Assembly (NCBI GenBank): GCA_016302405.1
Contig: JAEDNR010000002.1
Span: forward strand, 1-63,857
Length of the DNA stretch: 63,857 nt
Source: Oscillospiraceae bacterium
GTDB lineage: Bacteria > Bacillota > Clostridia > Oscillospirales > Oscillospiraceae
Direction: 5' to 3'
Shown: in pieces, positions 31,825 through 41,144 of the stretch
How the letters are laid out: every line of letters starts with the position of its first letter
Position numbering within the stretch: the first letter of the stretch is position 1
Notes under the pieces: generated by a model
What the model was told of the DNA's origin: nothing
Seen by the model: only the letters and a program-made list of their open reading frames with translations
The model's database searches: none
Position numbers and translations under genes: made by a program

Positions 31825-32670
31825 ATGAAACCACTGGTTTTTCAGACGGACTTCGGTCTTGTGGACGGCGCCGTGAGCGCCATGTACGGCGTTGCCTACT
31901 GCGTCAGCCCGGAGCTGAAAATTCATGATCTGACCCACGATATTACACCTTATTCTGTTTGGGAGGCAAGCTATCGCCTGATCCAGACAATCTCCTACTG
32001 GCCGGAGGACACCGTCTTTGTCTCCGTTGTGGATCCCGGTGTTGGTTCCGACCGGAAGAGCGTTGTTGCCAAAACGAACTCCGGAAAGTATATTGTCACC
32101 CCGGACAACGGCACCCTCACCCATATCATCCGCCTGGACGGCATCCGGGAGGTTCGGGAGATTGACGAAAGGGTGAACCGGCTTCCCAACTCCGGTGAAA
32201 GCTATACCTTCTATGGGCGGGATGTGTACGCCTATACCGGTGCCCGGCTTGCCAGCGGTGCCATTGATTTTGCGGGAGTAGGCCCAAAGCTGGACCCCGA
32301 TTCCCTGGTCCGCCTTCCCATCACGGAGCCTGTCCTGGAGGGCAGCGCCGTCCGGGGCACCATTGATGTGCTGGATGTGCGGTTCGGAAGCCTGTGGACC
32401 AATATTCCCCGGCAGCTGTTCCTGAAAACCGGAGCGCAGTATGGAGAGAAGCTGAGCATTACCATTCAAAACGACACCCGCACCGTTTACCGCAATATTA
32501 TCACCTTTGCCAGAAGCTTTGCCGAGGTCTATGTGGGCGAGGCGCTGGCCTATGTAAACAGCCTGGACTGCATGGCCGTGGCCATCAACCAGGGCAGTTT
32601 TGCAAGGGCCTATAACATCGGCACAGGAAATTCATGGCAGATCCGGATCGAGCCTTTCCGGGGGTTCTGA
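31825..32670 (+). CDS. SAM hydroxide adenosyltransferase (DUF62 family)
   Basis: The 281-aa protein matches the family that splits S-adenosylmethionine into adenosine and methionine using a water-derived hydroxide. Conserved segments are FQTDFGLVDGAVSAMYG (6-22), SVVDPGVGSDRKSVV, TPDNGTLTHI and a C-terminal beta-barrel domain ending in NIGTGNSWQIRIEPF. It is related to the chlorinase/fluorinase fold, but the Asp-rich hydrolase signature is of the ordinary type. AAAGGAGAACC precedes the ATG at 31825. The ECF transporter downstream appears cotranscribed, so the pair may link SAM or nucleoside salvage to vitamin or precursor uptake. Confidence 0.92.
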   Translation: MKPLVFQTDFGLVDGAVSAMYGVAYCVSPELKIHDLTHDITPYSVWEASYRLIQTISYWPEDTVFVSVVDPGVGSDRKSVVAKTNSGKYIVTPDNGTLTHIIRLDGIREVREIDERVNRLPNSGESYTFYGRDVYAYTGARLASGAIDFAGVGPKLDPDSLVRLPITEPVLEGSAVRGTIDVLDVRFGSLWTNIPRQLFLKTGAQYGEKLSITIQNDTRTVYRNIITFARSFAEVYVGEALAYVNSLDCMAVAINQGSFARAYNIGTGNSWQIRIEPFRGF

Positions 32671-32726
32671 AAGAAGGACTATTTGGGCTTACGCCCTGAT
32701 AGATAGATTTTTGGAGGTAGAGTTCC

Positions 32727-33278
32727 ATGAAAAAGTTTTCCGTGAAAAGTATCGTCGCCATCGGCATCGGCGCTGCTCTGTTCTTCGTTCTGGGCAGATT
32801 CGTTTCCATCCCCAGCCCCGTGCCGAACACCAACATCTCCGTGCAGTACGGCCTGCTGGCTTTCCTGGCCGTGGTTTACGGTCCTGTTTCCGGCGCCCTC
32901 ATCGGTTTCATTGGCCACACCCTGATTGATTTCAGCTTCGGCTCGGGAATCTGGTGGAGCTGGGTTATCGCTTCCGCCGTGTTCGGTCTGCTGATGGGCC
33001 TGTCCGCCAAGGTCCTCAAGATGGACGAAGCCCAGATCGGCAAGAAGGGTCTTATTAAGTTCAATCTGGCTCAGGTCGTCTGCCACCTTGCTTGCTGGAT
33101 GGTGGTCGCTCCCGTTCTGGATGTCTACATGATGGGTGAGCCCTGGGACAAGCTGATTGCCCAGGGTCTGATGGCCGGAATTGCCAACACCGTCACCACC
33201 GCTATTGTCGGCTCTCTGCTGTGCGTTGCCTACGCCGCTACCAAGACTAAGGCCGGCAGCCTGAGCAAGGAAGACTAA
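32727..33278 (+). CDS. ECF transporter substrate-binding S component (UPF0397-like)
   Basis: The 183-aa membrane protein has five or six helices and the family N-terminus VAIGIGAALFFVLGRFVSIP. Its first third contains NTNISVQYGLLAFLAVVYG, as in UPF0397 proteins, often annotated as riboflavin-type S components. The S component gives the transporter its substrate specificity. A fused ATPase and a T component follow, together a complete dedicated ECF transporter. The true substrate is not settled; the SAM hydrolase neighbour argues for asking about methionine- or adenosine-related compounds too. GGAGGTAG precedes the ATG. Confidence 0.87.
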   Translation: MKKFSVKSIVAIGIGAALFFVLGRFVSIPSPVPNTNISVQYGLLAFLAVVYGPVSGALIGFIGHTLIDFSFGSGIWWSWVIASAVFGLLMGLSAKVLKMDEAQIGKKGLIKFNLAQVVCHLACWMVVAPVLDVYMMGEPWDKLIAQGLMAGIANTVTTAIVGSLLCVAYAATKTKAGSLSKED

Positions 33279-33441
33279 GCAACCTCTGAATAAATCGTCT
33301 TCGACTTAACAGCGAATCTTTTGATCCCTCAGTGCAGTTTGGAAAACCGGAAATACATACAGTATTCCTCGCTTTTCCAAACTTTCTGAGGAAGCAAAAT
33401 CTCTCGCTGTAAGCGCTATACGATTTAATCAGAGCTTCCCC
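33279..33441. repeat. MITE-like palindromic element (about 163 bp)
   Basis: Nearly the whole gap between the S component and the ATPase gene folds as one imperfect hairpin. End arms CTCTGAATAAATCGT and ACGATTTAATCAGAG pair. Further in, ACAGCGA/TCGCTGT, CCTCAG/CTGAGG and GTTTGGAAAA (33337-33346)/TTTTCCAAAC (33373-33382) also pair. Imperfect terminal inverted repeats, no ORF and a position directly after a stop codon fit a miniature inverted-repeat element. No clear target-site duplication was identified. Confidence 0.6.
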
Positions 33442-33511
33442 AATTTTTCTTTATTCGTTATTTGAAAAGAAGGCAGGCCCATGCCTGCCTTCTTTCAGTC
33501 AGGAGGAACCC

Positions 33512-35221
33512 ATGGAGAAAGAAACCCTCATAGCCTTCCGGGACTTTGGTTTCCAGTACACCGCCCAGGCGGAGCCTACCCTCTATAACATCAATCTGGA
33601 CATTCACCGGGGAGAAAAGGTGCTGATCGCCGGTCCATCCGGCTGCGGCAAGTCCACCATCGCCCACTGCGTCAACGGCCTGATCCCTGCCTCCTATCCG
33701 GGCAAAATCACCGGTTCTCTCACTGTAAAAGGGGAAGATGCCGTTAAGCAGGGGCTATTTGGCCTGTCCAAAACCGTTGGTACCGTGCTTCAGGATTCTG
33801 ACGGGCAGTTCATCGGTTTGACCGTGGCAGAGGATATTGCCTTTGCTCTGGAAAACGACTGCGTTGCCCGGGATAAAATGCACGAAATTGTGGAGAAAAC
33901 GGCGGATCTGGTGGATATTCGCCGGGTCCTGGGCCACGCACCCCACGAGATTTCCGGCGGGCAGAAGCAGCGGGTCAGTCTGGCAGGTGTGATGGTAAAC
34001 CAGGTGGATGTGCTTCTGTTTGACGAGCCTCTTGCCAACCTGGACCCGGCCACCGGAAAGCAGGCCATTGAGCTGATCGACGAGATCCAGAAGCGTACCG
34101 GCTGTGCGGTGATTATTATTGAGCACCGGCTGGAGGATGTGCTCCACAGGCATGTGGACAGGGTCGTGGTCATGGGAGACGGACGGATCCTCTACGACGG
34201 AGATCCTGATACCATGCTCTGTTCCTCCCTTTTGCAGCGCAGCGGCATTCGGGAGCCGCTGTATGTTACTGCCCTCAAATACGCGGGCGTATCCCCTACG
34301 CCGGACATGCACCCGTCTTCTCTGGATAAGCTTTCCCTGACGCAGGCACAGAAAGACCAGGTCCTAAACTGGTTTTCCCGGCAGCCATCCCCGGCTCCTG
34401 ATGAAGTCACTCCGTTGATATTGGAAGCAAAGGGCATTGACTTTACCTATGAAGGTGGTCATCATGCCCTCAAGGGCATTGATATGTCCATCCGAAAAGG
34501 AGAGATGATCAGCATCGTCGGCACGAACGGCGCCGGAAAATCCACCTTTTCCAAAGTAGTCTGCGGTTTTGAGCAGCCCCAGTCTGGCAGTCTTACCCTG
34601 AACGGCGAGGATCTGACTGCCTTCAGCATCAAGGAACGGGCGGACAAAATCGGCTATGTAATGCAGAATCCCAACCAGATGATCTCCAAGACCATGATCT
34701 TTGACGAGGTCGCCCTGGGCCTGCGAAACCGCGGTGTCAGCGAGGAGGAGATCCGGCCCCGGGTGGAGGAAACGCTGAAAATCTGCGGGCTGTATCCTTT
34801 CCGGAACTGGCCTGTCTCCGCCCTGAGCTATGGACAGAAAAAACGCGTAACCATCGCCTCCATACTGGTTCTGCGTCCGGAAATCATGATTCTGGACGAA
34901 CCCACTGCCGGTCAGGATTTCCGCCATTATACGGACATTATGGAGTTCCTCCGGGCGCTGAACCGCCAGGGCGTCACTATCGTTCTCATTACCCACGATA
35001 TGCACCTGATGCTGGAATACACCCCCCGGGCTGTCGTTTTTCATGACGGAAAGGTCATCTGTGATGCCTCCGCCGCCCAGGTGCTGAACTCCCCGGAGAT
35101 CGTAACCCAGGCCCATCTGAAAGAAACCTCCCTGTACCACCTGGCACTGCAGTGCGGCATCGGTTCTCCGGAGGAATTCACCCGGCGTTTTATTGCCCGG
35201 GATCAGGAGGTGCGCAAATGA
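33512..35221 (+). CDS. ECF transporter fused ATPase (two ABC domains)
   Basis: The 569-aa protein carries two ATP-binding cassettes. First: Walker A GPSGCGKST (41-49), signature ISGGQKQR, Walker B VLLFDEPLANLDP. Second: GTNGAGKST (about 336-344), signature LSYGQKKR, Walker B IMILDEPTAGQD. It is equivalent to EcfA and EcfA' in one chain and powers the transporter with the S and T components on either side. The second signature has Tyr in place of the second Ser/Gly position, common in this family. CAGGAGGAACC precedes the ATG. Confidence 0.93.
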   Translation: MEKETLIAFRDFGFQYTAQAEPTLYNINLDIHRGEKVLIAGPSGCGKSTIAHCVNGLIPASYPGKITGSLTVKGEDAVKQGLFGLSKTVGTVLQDSDGQFIGLTVAEDIAFALENDCVARDKMHEIVEKTADLVDIRRVLGHAPHEISGGQKQRVSLAGVMVNQVDVLLFDEPLANLDPATGKQAIELIDEIQKRTGCAVIIIEHRLEDVLHRHVDRVVVMGDGRILYDGDPDTMLCSSLLQRSGIREPLYVTALKYAGVSPTPDMHPSSLDKLSLTQAQKDQVLNWFSRQPSPAPDEVTPLILEAKGIDFTYEGGHHALKGIDMSIRKGEMISIVGTNGAGKSTFSKVVCGFEQPQSGSLTLNGEDLTAFSIKERADKIGYVMQNPNQMISKTMIFDEVALGLRNRGVSEEEIRPRVEETLKICGLYPFRNWPVSALSYGQKKRVTIASILVLRPEIMILDEPTAGQDFRHYTDIMEFLRALNRQGVTIVLITHDMHLMLEYTPRAVVFHDGKVICDASAAQVLNSPEIVTQAHLKETSLYHLALQCGIGSPEEFTRRFIARDQEVRK

Positions 35222-36045
35222 CCAACCTGTTCAATTATATTGACCGCTCCTCCCCCATCCACCGGCTTTCCGGTGCAAGCAAGCTTGTATGTCTGCTCCT
35301 GTGGAGCGTTGCCGCCATGACGAGCTTTTATACGCCGCTGCTGGTATTTCTGACGGTCCTTGCCCTGATCCTTTTCCGTATGGCAAAGCTGCGGATAAAA
35401 GATGTCTCCTTTACTTTGGGTATCATGCTCGTTTATATCGCGCTGAACAATATTCTGATCTTCCTGTTCAGCCCTGCCCACGGTGTGGAGCTTTACGGCT
35501 CCCGAACCGTACTGATTCCCCTTCCCGGGCGCTATTCCATCACGGCAGAGCAGCTTTTCTACCACCTGAACGTGATCCTGAAAAACGCCTGCACAATTCC
35601 GCCTGTGATTCTGTTTGTATGCACCACCAATCCCTCGGAATTCGCCGCCTCCCTGAACCGGATCGGCGTCAGCTACCGGATCAGCTACTCCGTCGCCCTG
35701 GCCTTGCGTTACATTCCGGACATCCAGCGGGAGTACCATGATATCAGTCTTGCCCAGCAGGCCCGAGGGGTGGAAATGAGCAAGAAAGCCAATCTGATTC
35801 ATCGTTTGAAAGCGGCCAGCACGATTCTGATTCCGCTGGTGCTGTCCTCCATGGAACGCATCGAGACCATATCCAACGCTATGGAGCTGAGAGGCTTCGG
35901 TAAGGGGAAGAAACGGACCTGGTACGCAAGCCACCCCTTTACCCCTGCCGACTACGTCAGTATGATCTTCTGCGGATTGCTTCTGATTGCCTCCCTCGCT
36001 CTTACGGCCATTAACGGCGGGCGGTTCTTTAACCCCTTCCGATAA
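35218..36045 (+). CDS. ECF transporter T (transmembrane coupling) component
   Basis: The 275-aa membrane protein has five or six helices and the two Ala-Arg-Gly-type coupling motifs near the C-terminus (QQARGVEMSKK and MELRGFGKGKK) that contact the ATPases. The start MTNLFNYIDRSSPIHRLSG overlaps the ATPase stop by 4 nt and has CAGGAGG upstream. It couples ATP hydrolysis to movement of the S component. Confidence 0.93.
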   Translation: MTNLFNYIDRSSPIHRLSGASKLVCLLLWSVAAMTSFYTPLLVFLTVLALILFRMAKLRIKDVSFTLGIMLVYIALNNILIFLFSPAHGVELYGSRTVLIPLPGRYSITAEQLFYHLNVILKNACTIPPVILFVCTTNPSEFAASLNRIGVSYRISYSVALALRYIPDIQREYHDISLAQQARGVEMSKKANLIHRLKAASTILIPLVLSSMERIETISNAMELRGFGKGKKRTWYASHPFTPADYVSMIFCGLLLIASLALTAINGGRFFNPFR

Positions 36046-36069
36046 CTAGAAAGTAAAAAGGAAAACATT

Positions 36070-36720
36070 ATGTTTGCAAAAGCTGTTTTATTTGATCTGG
36101 ACGGTACGCTGACTGACTCCGGCGAGGGCATTATCAACTGCGCCGTCTTTGCCATGGAGCGCTTGGGCATTCCGGTCCCTCCAAGGGAAGAACTGGGGGT
36201 CTTTGTGGGACCGCCCCTGTGGGACACCTTCCGCCAATTCGGCGTTCCATCTGACCGGGTGGACGAAGCCGTGGAGATCTTCCGCAGCCGCTACGTTCCC
36301 ATCGGGAAGTTTGAAAACACGCCCTATTCCGGCATCCGGGAGACTCTGGAAGCTCTGCGCGCCCAAGGCAGGAAGCTCTATGTCGCCACCTCCAAGCCGG
36401 AAGTCACAGCCCGGGAAATCTTGGAGCACTTTGACCTGTCCCGGTATTTTGCGGAGATCTGCGGTGCCACCGTAGATAAGACCCGAACCTCCAAAGAAGA
36501 TGTGATTGCCTATCTTCTGAGCCTGGATGCCTGCCGGGAAAACAGCGTCATGGTCGGTGACACCGCTTTCGACGTGATCGGTGCCGCCGCCCACGGAATT
36601 CCCACCATCGGCGCTGCCTGGGGCTACGGGAAGACGGAGGATATGGTTTCCGCGGGAGCCGCCGCCATTGCCCGGTCCCCGGAGGATCTGCTTCGAATTA
36701 TTGAAGAAGAAGCTTTTTAA
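36070..36720 (+). CDS. HAD-family phosphatase, phosphoglycolate phosphatase-like
   Basis: The 216-aa protein has the HAD motifs: LFDLDGTL with Asp9 (nucleophile) and Asp11, motif II ATSKPE, the motif III Lys in TSKEDV, and motif IV VMVGDTAFDVIGAA. The cap domain is the small helical type of Gph/PpaX enzymes, which remove phosphate from phosphoglycolate or pyrophosphate. The precise substrate is unknown. It follows the ECF T gene by 24 nt and is likely cotranscribed. Confidence 0.9.
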   Translation: MFAKAVLFDLDGTLTDSGEGIINCAVFAMERLGIPVPPREELGVFVGPPLWDTFRQFGVPSDRVDEAVEIFRSRYVPIGKFENTPYSGIRETLEALRAQGRKLYVATSKPEVTAREILEHFDLSRYFAEICGATVDKTRTSKEDVIAYLLSLDACRENSVMVGDTAFDVIGAAAHGIPTIGAAWGYGKTEDMVSAGAAAIARSPEDLLRIIEEEAF

Positions 36721-36769
36721 TGCCGCAGAATCATTCGCTTCCAAAATACAGCTGATTTATGGATAAAAA

Positions 36770-36809
36770 TAGCGGAGGAAATTACGGAAAGCCGCAGTTT
36801 CCCCCGCTA
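36770..36809. terminator. Terminator between convergent genes
   Basis: TAGCGGAGGAAA (36770-36781) pairs with TTTCCCCCGCTA (36798-36809) with one mismatch. A-rich and T-rich flanks suit both strands. Confidence 0.65.
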
Positions 36810-36846
36810 AAACTATGTTTTTAAAGCAATTTATATCGTCCGTTTC

Positions 36847-37332
36847 TTATGACAGCCGGGTCCGCAGATATTGCTTTGCCTGTTCCATATTCATTTCCAG
36901 AACCGCGGATACTTCCCCGGCAAGGAGCTTCTCCGCGTCTTTCAGGAACATGTCGTCACAGACATGGCATTTTTTCCCCTCCGCGGCTCTGGAAGCCTTA
37001 TACCGGTAAAGGGTACACATGGTTCCCATCAGACGCTGCCGGTCCCCGCCGGCAATCAGCTCCCGGTAAAGCTGTTTGCGCTGGTTCTCGTCGGAAATCC
37101 AGGAAGCGCTGTGGCTTCGCGCAAAGGACACGAGGCTCTCCATTTCCTCCCGGGTGAGCATGGGGTGGAGCTTATTCATCGCCGCAGGATTCGTCACAGG
37201 CACAAAGTAGCGGGAATTTTCCTGTCCCTCCGGCTCCAATACAAGATACTGTTTTCCTTTTTCTTCTTTCTGGTCCGTCACACGGCATACCCCGCAGGCA
37301 CCGTATACTACCCTTTGCCCAATCTGGTACAT
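36847..37332 (-). CDS. CarD-family transcription factor
   Basis: The 161-aa protein begins MYQIGQRVVYGACGVCRV, the CarD/TRCF RNA-polymerase-interaction domain (1-60). A helical C-terminal part (75-161) follows. CarD-type proteins bind the polymerase beta subunit and stabilise open promoter complexes. Clostridial members often respond to growth state. The C-terminal region carries CHVCDD, which is unusual but has too few Cys for a zinc finger by itself. An extended -10 promoter (TGCTATAAT, 37383-37391) precedes it. Confidence 0.88.
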   Translation of the reverse strand: MYQIGQRVVYGACGVCRVTDQKEEKGKQYLVLEPEGQENSRYFVPVTNPAAMNKLHPMLTREEMESLVSFARSHSASWISDENQRKQLYRELIAGGDRQRLMGTMCTLYRYKASRAAEGKKCHVCDDMFLKDAEKLLAGEVSAVLEMNMEQAKQYLRTRLS

Positions 37333-37382
37333 TTGTAATTCCCTCCACCGAAAACGAAACTGTTTACCCCGTTAACAGGAAT

Positions 37383-37391
37383 ATTATAGCA
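37383..37391 (-). promoter_or_regulatory. Extended -10 promoter of the CarD-like gene
   Basis: On the minus strand TGCTATAAT lies about 50 nt before the start. The -35 region is weak. Confidence 0.5.
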
Positions 37392-37493
37392 GAATCGGAG
37401 GGATTTTTCATGTGGAGAAAATGCTTAAATTTTCAGCCTCTTCTTGTGCAATCCTGCGCATAAAGAGCACCGGGCTCTCATTGAAATCAAATA

Positions 37494-39317
37494 TCAGAAG
37501 AGAAGCTCCACCTGATAATGCCGCAGCCAGAAGTCAAGCTGGAGAAAATAGGCCATGGTCTGCGGCCGCCGCATAAGCTGCCCATACCAGGGCCAGGGAC
37601 TATCCATGCCTATGAGGCTTTCCAGCTTCTCCCGGCGGACAAGGGCATAAATGGGAGCGCTTTTATCCGCAAGAAGGTTGTTCAGACGTTCCGCCATGAT
37701 CTTCTCATAGGCAGGGTCAAAGGTCTTGGGATAGGGACTTTTTTTCCGCAGGCGGACGGGCTCCGGAAGCAAACCTGCCACAGCCTGACGCAGGAGGCCT
37801 TTTTCCCGCCCCTGCCAGTCCTTATAAGCCCAGGGAACCGTATACAGGTATTCCGCGATGCGGTAGTCGCAGAAGGGCACCCGGACCTCCAGACCGGAAT
37901 ACATACTCATCCGGTCCTTTCTGTCCAGCAGGGTCTGCATGAACCAGTGGAAATTGAGATTCACCATCTCTTTCATCCGCCGCTCCAAGGGGGAGGTTCC
38001 CGGGAGTATATCGCTCTTCGCAACCGTTTGCCGATAGGCATCCATAACAAACTCCCTGGGATCCAGTCCCCGCACCGCTTCCGGCGCCATCATTTCCGCC
38101 CGGTCCTGTGTATTCTGCGCCCATGGGAAGCCTGCAAGCGCCCTTACCTCCGGATCCCGGTACCAAGGATACCCTCCGAAAATTTCATCCGCACATTCTC
38201 CGGACAGGGCAACCTTTACATCCTCCCGGATTCTGCGGCAGAAAACAAGAAGAGAAAAATCCACATCCGCCATTCCCGGCAGATCCCTGGCGATGGTGCT
38301 TTCCTCCAGCGCCCCGACAAGCTCCTCCGGCGTCAGCTCTGTCCAGCTGTGGTCTGTGTCCAGCGCCTCGCACATAATATGAATATATTCCCCGTCAGAA
38401 TTTGGCTGGAATTTTCCGGGACGGAAGTACCGGTCATTGTCCCGATAGTCAACGCTGAAGGTTTTCAGCCGCTCACCCCGGGCTGCCATCTGCCCGGCAC
38501 ACAGGGCGGTGATGATACTGGAATCCAGCCCACCTGACAAAAAGGTCCCAATGGGTACATCCGAAACCATCTGCCGCTGAATCGCGTCGGTAACCAGAAA
38601 ACGGGTATGCTCCACCGTTTCATCAAAGGTTTCCCGATGCTCCCGGTCTTTCAGCGACCAATAGCGCTCTGCCCCGAATACACCCTTTTCCCAGTATCCC
38701 AGGCAGCCGGGTTCCAGTTCCCGAATACCATGAAAAACGCCGCTCCCAGGCAGACGGCCCGGTCCAAGGAGAATCAGCTGTGCCGCTCCCTCCCTGTCAA
38801 GCTGTGTTTTGAACCCGGGGAACGCAAGGATGGTTTTGATCTCCGAGGCAAACAGAAGTCCGTTCCCGTGCTCCGCGTAAAAAAGGGGCTTCACACCGAT
38901 TCGGTCCCTGGCAAGAAACAGCCTGCCTCTTCCCTGCTCCCAGATACCAAAGGCAAAGATGCCGTTGAGTCTTTCCACGCAGTCGGCTCCCCACTGGGCA
39001 TAGGCATGCAGCACCACCTCCGTATCGGAATGACCCAGGAAACGGTGGCCCAGCTTTTGGAGCGCAGCGCGGATTTCCGCGGTATTATACAGCTCTCCGT
39101 TGTATACCAAAGTATAGGTCTCCCCGTTATGCGTCAGGCGCATGGGCTGCTTTCCGCCGGCCGGATCAATAATCGCCAAACGGGTATGCAGGAGGGTACA
39201 GCCGGGAGAAGTACTTACGCCCAGGTCATCCGGGCCACGGCGTGCCATGGTCTTCAGCATCCTGTCCAGGGTTTTCTCCTCCGCGTCCAGCCCAACCAGA
39301 CCGGCAATCGCGCACAT
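37494..39317 (-). CDS. asnB: Asparagine synthetase (glutamine-hydrolysing)
   Basis: The 607-aa enzyme makes asparagine from aspartate, ATP and glutamine. Cys2 at the start of MCAIAGLVG is the glutaminase nucleophile. RRGPDDLG and NGELYN belong to the glutamine site. The PP-loop LSGGLDSSIITAL marks the synthetase domain. The late segment LEVRVPFCDYRIAEYL is typical. Length is standard. A weak hairpin (AGAGC/GCTCT, 37464-37478) may end the transcript. It lies downstream of putP but is separated by a strong terminator, so it has its own promoter, not identified here. Confidence 0.95.
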   Translation of the reverse strand: MCAIAGLVGLDAEEKTLDRMLKTMARRGPDDLGVSTSPGCTLLHTRLAIIDPAGGKQPMRLTHNGETYTLVYNGELYNTAEIRAALQKLGHRFLGHSDTEVVLHAYAQWGADCVERLNGIFAFGIWEQGRGRLFLARDRIGVKPLFYAEHGNGLLFASEIKTILAFPGFKTQLDREGAAQLILLGPGRLPGSGVFHGIRELEPGCLGYWEKGVFGAERYWSLKDREHRETFDETVEHTRFLVTDAIQRQMVSDVPIGTFLSGGLDSSIITALCAGQMAARGERLKTFSVDYRDNDRYFRPGKFQPNSDGEYIHIMCEALDTDHSWTELTPEELVGALEESTIARDLPGMADVDFSLLVFCRRIREDVKVALSGECADEIFGGYPWYRDPEVRALAGFPWAQNTQDRAEMMAPEAVRGLDPREFVMDAYRQTVAKSDILPGTSPLERRMKEMVNLNFHWFMQTLLDRKDRMSMYSGLEVRVPFCDYRIAEYLYTVPWAYKDWQGREKGLLRQAVAGLLPEPVRLRKKSPYPKTFDPAYEKIMAERLNNLLADKSAPIYALVRREKLESLIGMDSPWPWYGQLMRRPQTMAYFLQLDFWLRHYQVELLF

Positions 39318-39374
39318 ATCCGATCACATCCTTTCCATCCCCGTATTCTATGCAGGAAACAGCAAAAAAGTTCT

Positions 39375-39412
39375 CCGGGTGGAAGAACACAGGTTTTTGT
39401 TCTTCCACCCGG
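39375..39412 (-). terminator. Rho-independent terminator of putP
   Basis: CCGGGTGGAAGAACA (39375-39389) pairs perfectly with TGTTCTTCCACCCGG (39398-39412). T-rich runs lie on both sides, so it could work in both directions. Confidence 0.88.
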
Positions 39413-39419
39413 TGGTTTT

Positions 39420-40955
39420 TTATCTATGAATGTATTCCGAAACTTCTTCGTATTCCCGCTTCTCCGCCTCAGAGGGTTCCCCGGTCAGCAGGCTTACCAC
39501 TACGTTTACGATCAGTGCGGTCACAAAGGCGGGAAGAAGCTCATACACATCCCACACACCGCCCAAAGGACGCACAGCGTATTTCCACAGGAACACCATT
39601 CCCCCGCCGGCCAGCATACCGGCAAGGGAACCCCATTTGTTTCCCCGTTTCCAGAACAGCGCCAGCAGAATCCCGGGACCGAAAGCGGCTCCGAAGCCAG
39701 CCCAGGCAAAGGACACGATCGTAAAAACAGAGCCTTCCTCCCGGGCCCAATAGGCCGCGATAAGCGCAATCCCCGCAACCACACAGCGAGCGGAAATCAT
39801 GGATGCTCTGGAAGACAACGGAAGCTTGAGCGCAGAACCCATAATATCCTGGGTCACACTGGAAGATGCCGCCAGAAGCTGGGAATCGGCGGTGGACATG
39901 GTAGCCGCCAGAATTCCCGCAAATATCAGTCCGGCGATGACTGCCGGCAGATTGCCGATGGAAGCGATCTTCTCGGCGATTTTAATAATCATCCTCTGGC
40001 TGTCCCCGGGCGCAATGGGCGCAAGCGCACCGGAACCGATCATGGCGCTGCCGATAATGCCGATCAGCACTGCCATGCCCATGGAAATCACGACCCAAAT
40101 GGAAGCGACCCGGCGGGAAAGGGACAGCTTTTGCGGATCCTCAATTGCCATGAACCGCAGCAAGATATGGGGCATTCCGAAATAACCCAGGCCCCAGGCC
40201 AGGGTGGAAACGATGGTTACGGCAGAATAGGTTCCGGCAGTCCCGGTAGAAACGTCATAGCCCTGGGTAAGGCTCAGGTAGCCGGGAAGACTTTGGGCAT
40301 TCTCCACTACCGCATTCCAGCCTCCCGCGGTATGGATACCAAAAACCACAACAATAACAAGCGCCAGTGTCATAATCACCGACTGCACCAGATCCGTAAT
40401 GGATGCCGCCAGGAAGCCGCCCAGGGCCGTATAAGCCACAATTACGCCGGCAGAGAAAATCATCGCCGTAAAATAATCCACGCCAAACAGGCTGGAGAAC
40501 AATGTTCCGCAGGCATTGAAGCCGGAGGCAGTATACGGAATAAAGAAAACAATGATGATGATTGCGGAAGCAAGGGATAAAATATGCTTATCGTCGTGGT
40601 AGCGCTTGGAAAAGAAATCAGGAACCGTAACCGCGCCCAGGCGATGGCTGTAACCCCGAATCCGTTTTGCAACAAGCCGCCAGTTCAGATATGTACCTAC
40701 CGCAAGCCCGATTGCCGTCCAAACCGCTTCGGGCAGGCCGCTGAGCAGTGCCACTCCGGGCAGACCCATCAGCAGGTACGCGCTCATGTCCGATGCCTCG
40801 GCACTCATGGCAGTAACCAGAGGGCCAAGCTTTCTCCCGCCCAGATAGAAATCTTCTGTGGAACGGTTTTTCCGGGTGTACACCGCCCCCAGGATAATCA
40901 TTCCGCCAAGATAGACAAGAATGGATGCCATTACAAATAAATGATTGGTCTGCAT
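39420..40955 (-). CDS. putP: Sodium/proline symporter (PutP)
   Basis: The 511-aa SSS-family carrier has about 13 helices. The N-terminal signature GGRKLGPLVTAMSAEASDMSAYLLMG (given in part) covers the Na+ and proline sites. SKRYHDDKHILSLASA and the C-terminal LLTGEPSE end are typical of PutP. It imports proline for use or osmotic protection. The strong promoter at 40986-41014 and the TetR gene upstream suggest local control. Confidence 0.9.
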   Translation of the reverse strand: MQTNHLFVMASILVYLGGMIILGAVYTRKNRSTEDFYLGGRKLGPLVTAMSAEASDMSAYLLMGLPGVALLSGLPEAVWTAIGLAVGTYLNWRLVAKRIRGYSHRLGAVTVPDFFSKRYHDDKHILSLASAIIIIVFFIPYTASGFNACGTLFSSLFGVDYFTAMIFSAGVIVAYTALGGFLAASITDLVQSVIMTLALVIVVVFGIHTAGGWNAVVENAQSLPGYLSLTQGYDVSTGTAGTYSAVTIVSTLAWGLGYFGMPHILLRFMAIEDPQKLSLSRRVASIWVVISMGMAVLIGIIGSAMIGSGALAPIAPGDSQRMIIKIAEKIASIGNLPAVIAGLIFAGILAATMSTADSQLLAASSSVTQDIMGSALKLPLSSRASMISARCVVAGIALIAAYWAREEGSVFTIVSFAWAGFGAAFGPGILLALFWKRGNKWGSLAGMLAGGGMVFLWKYAVRPLGGVWDVYELLPAFVTALIVNVVVSLLTGEPSEAEKREYEEVSEYIHR

Positions 40956-40985
40956 AGTTTTTACCCCTCTCCTTTGGATGTGGGT

Positions 40986-41014
40986 ATTATAGCGTTTCCC
41001 AAAATAGACTGCAA
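40986..41014 (-). promoter_or_regulatory. Promoter of putP
   Basis: On the minus strand TTGCAG (41009-41014), 17 nt and a perfect TATAAT (40986-40991), followed by AAAGGAGAGG before the ATG. Confidence 0.75.
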
Positions 41015-41144
41015 CACAGAATAAATTCTATACCTTTACTCAAAAAATAAGCTGCTATTTTTCAAATAACAGAAAAAACAGCAGCATAAATTTATAAATT
41101 ATCAAATAAGAAGTAATAAGGTTGTATTTTACCCGGTTTCAAAA

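Noticed and set aside
38607..40580. A 657-codon open frame antisense across asnB and putP
   Set aside because: It runs through a strong terminator and two well-supported genes on the other strand, so it is a composition artefact.
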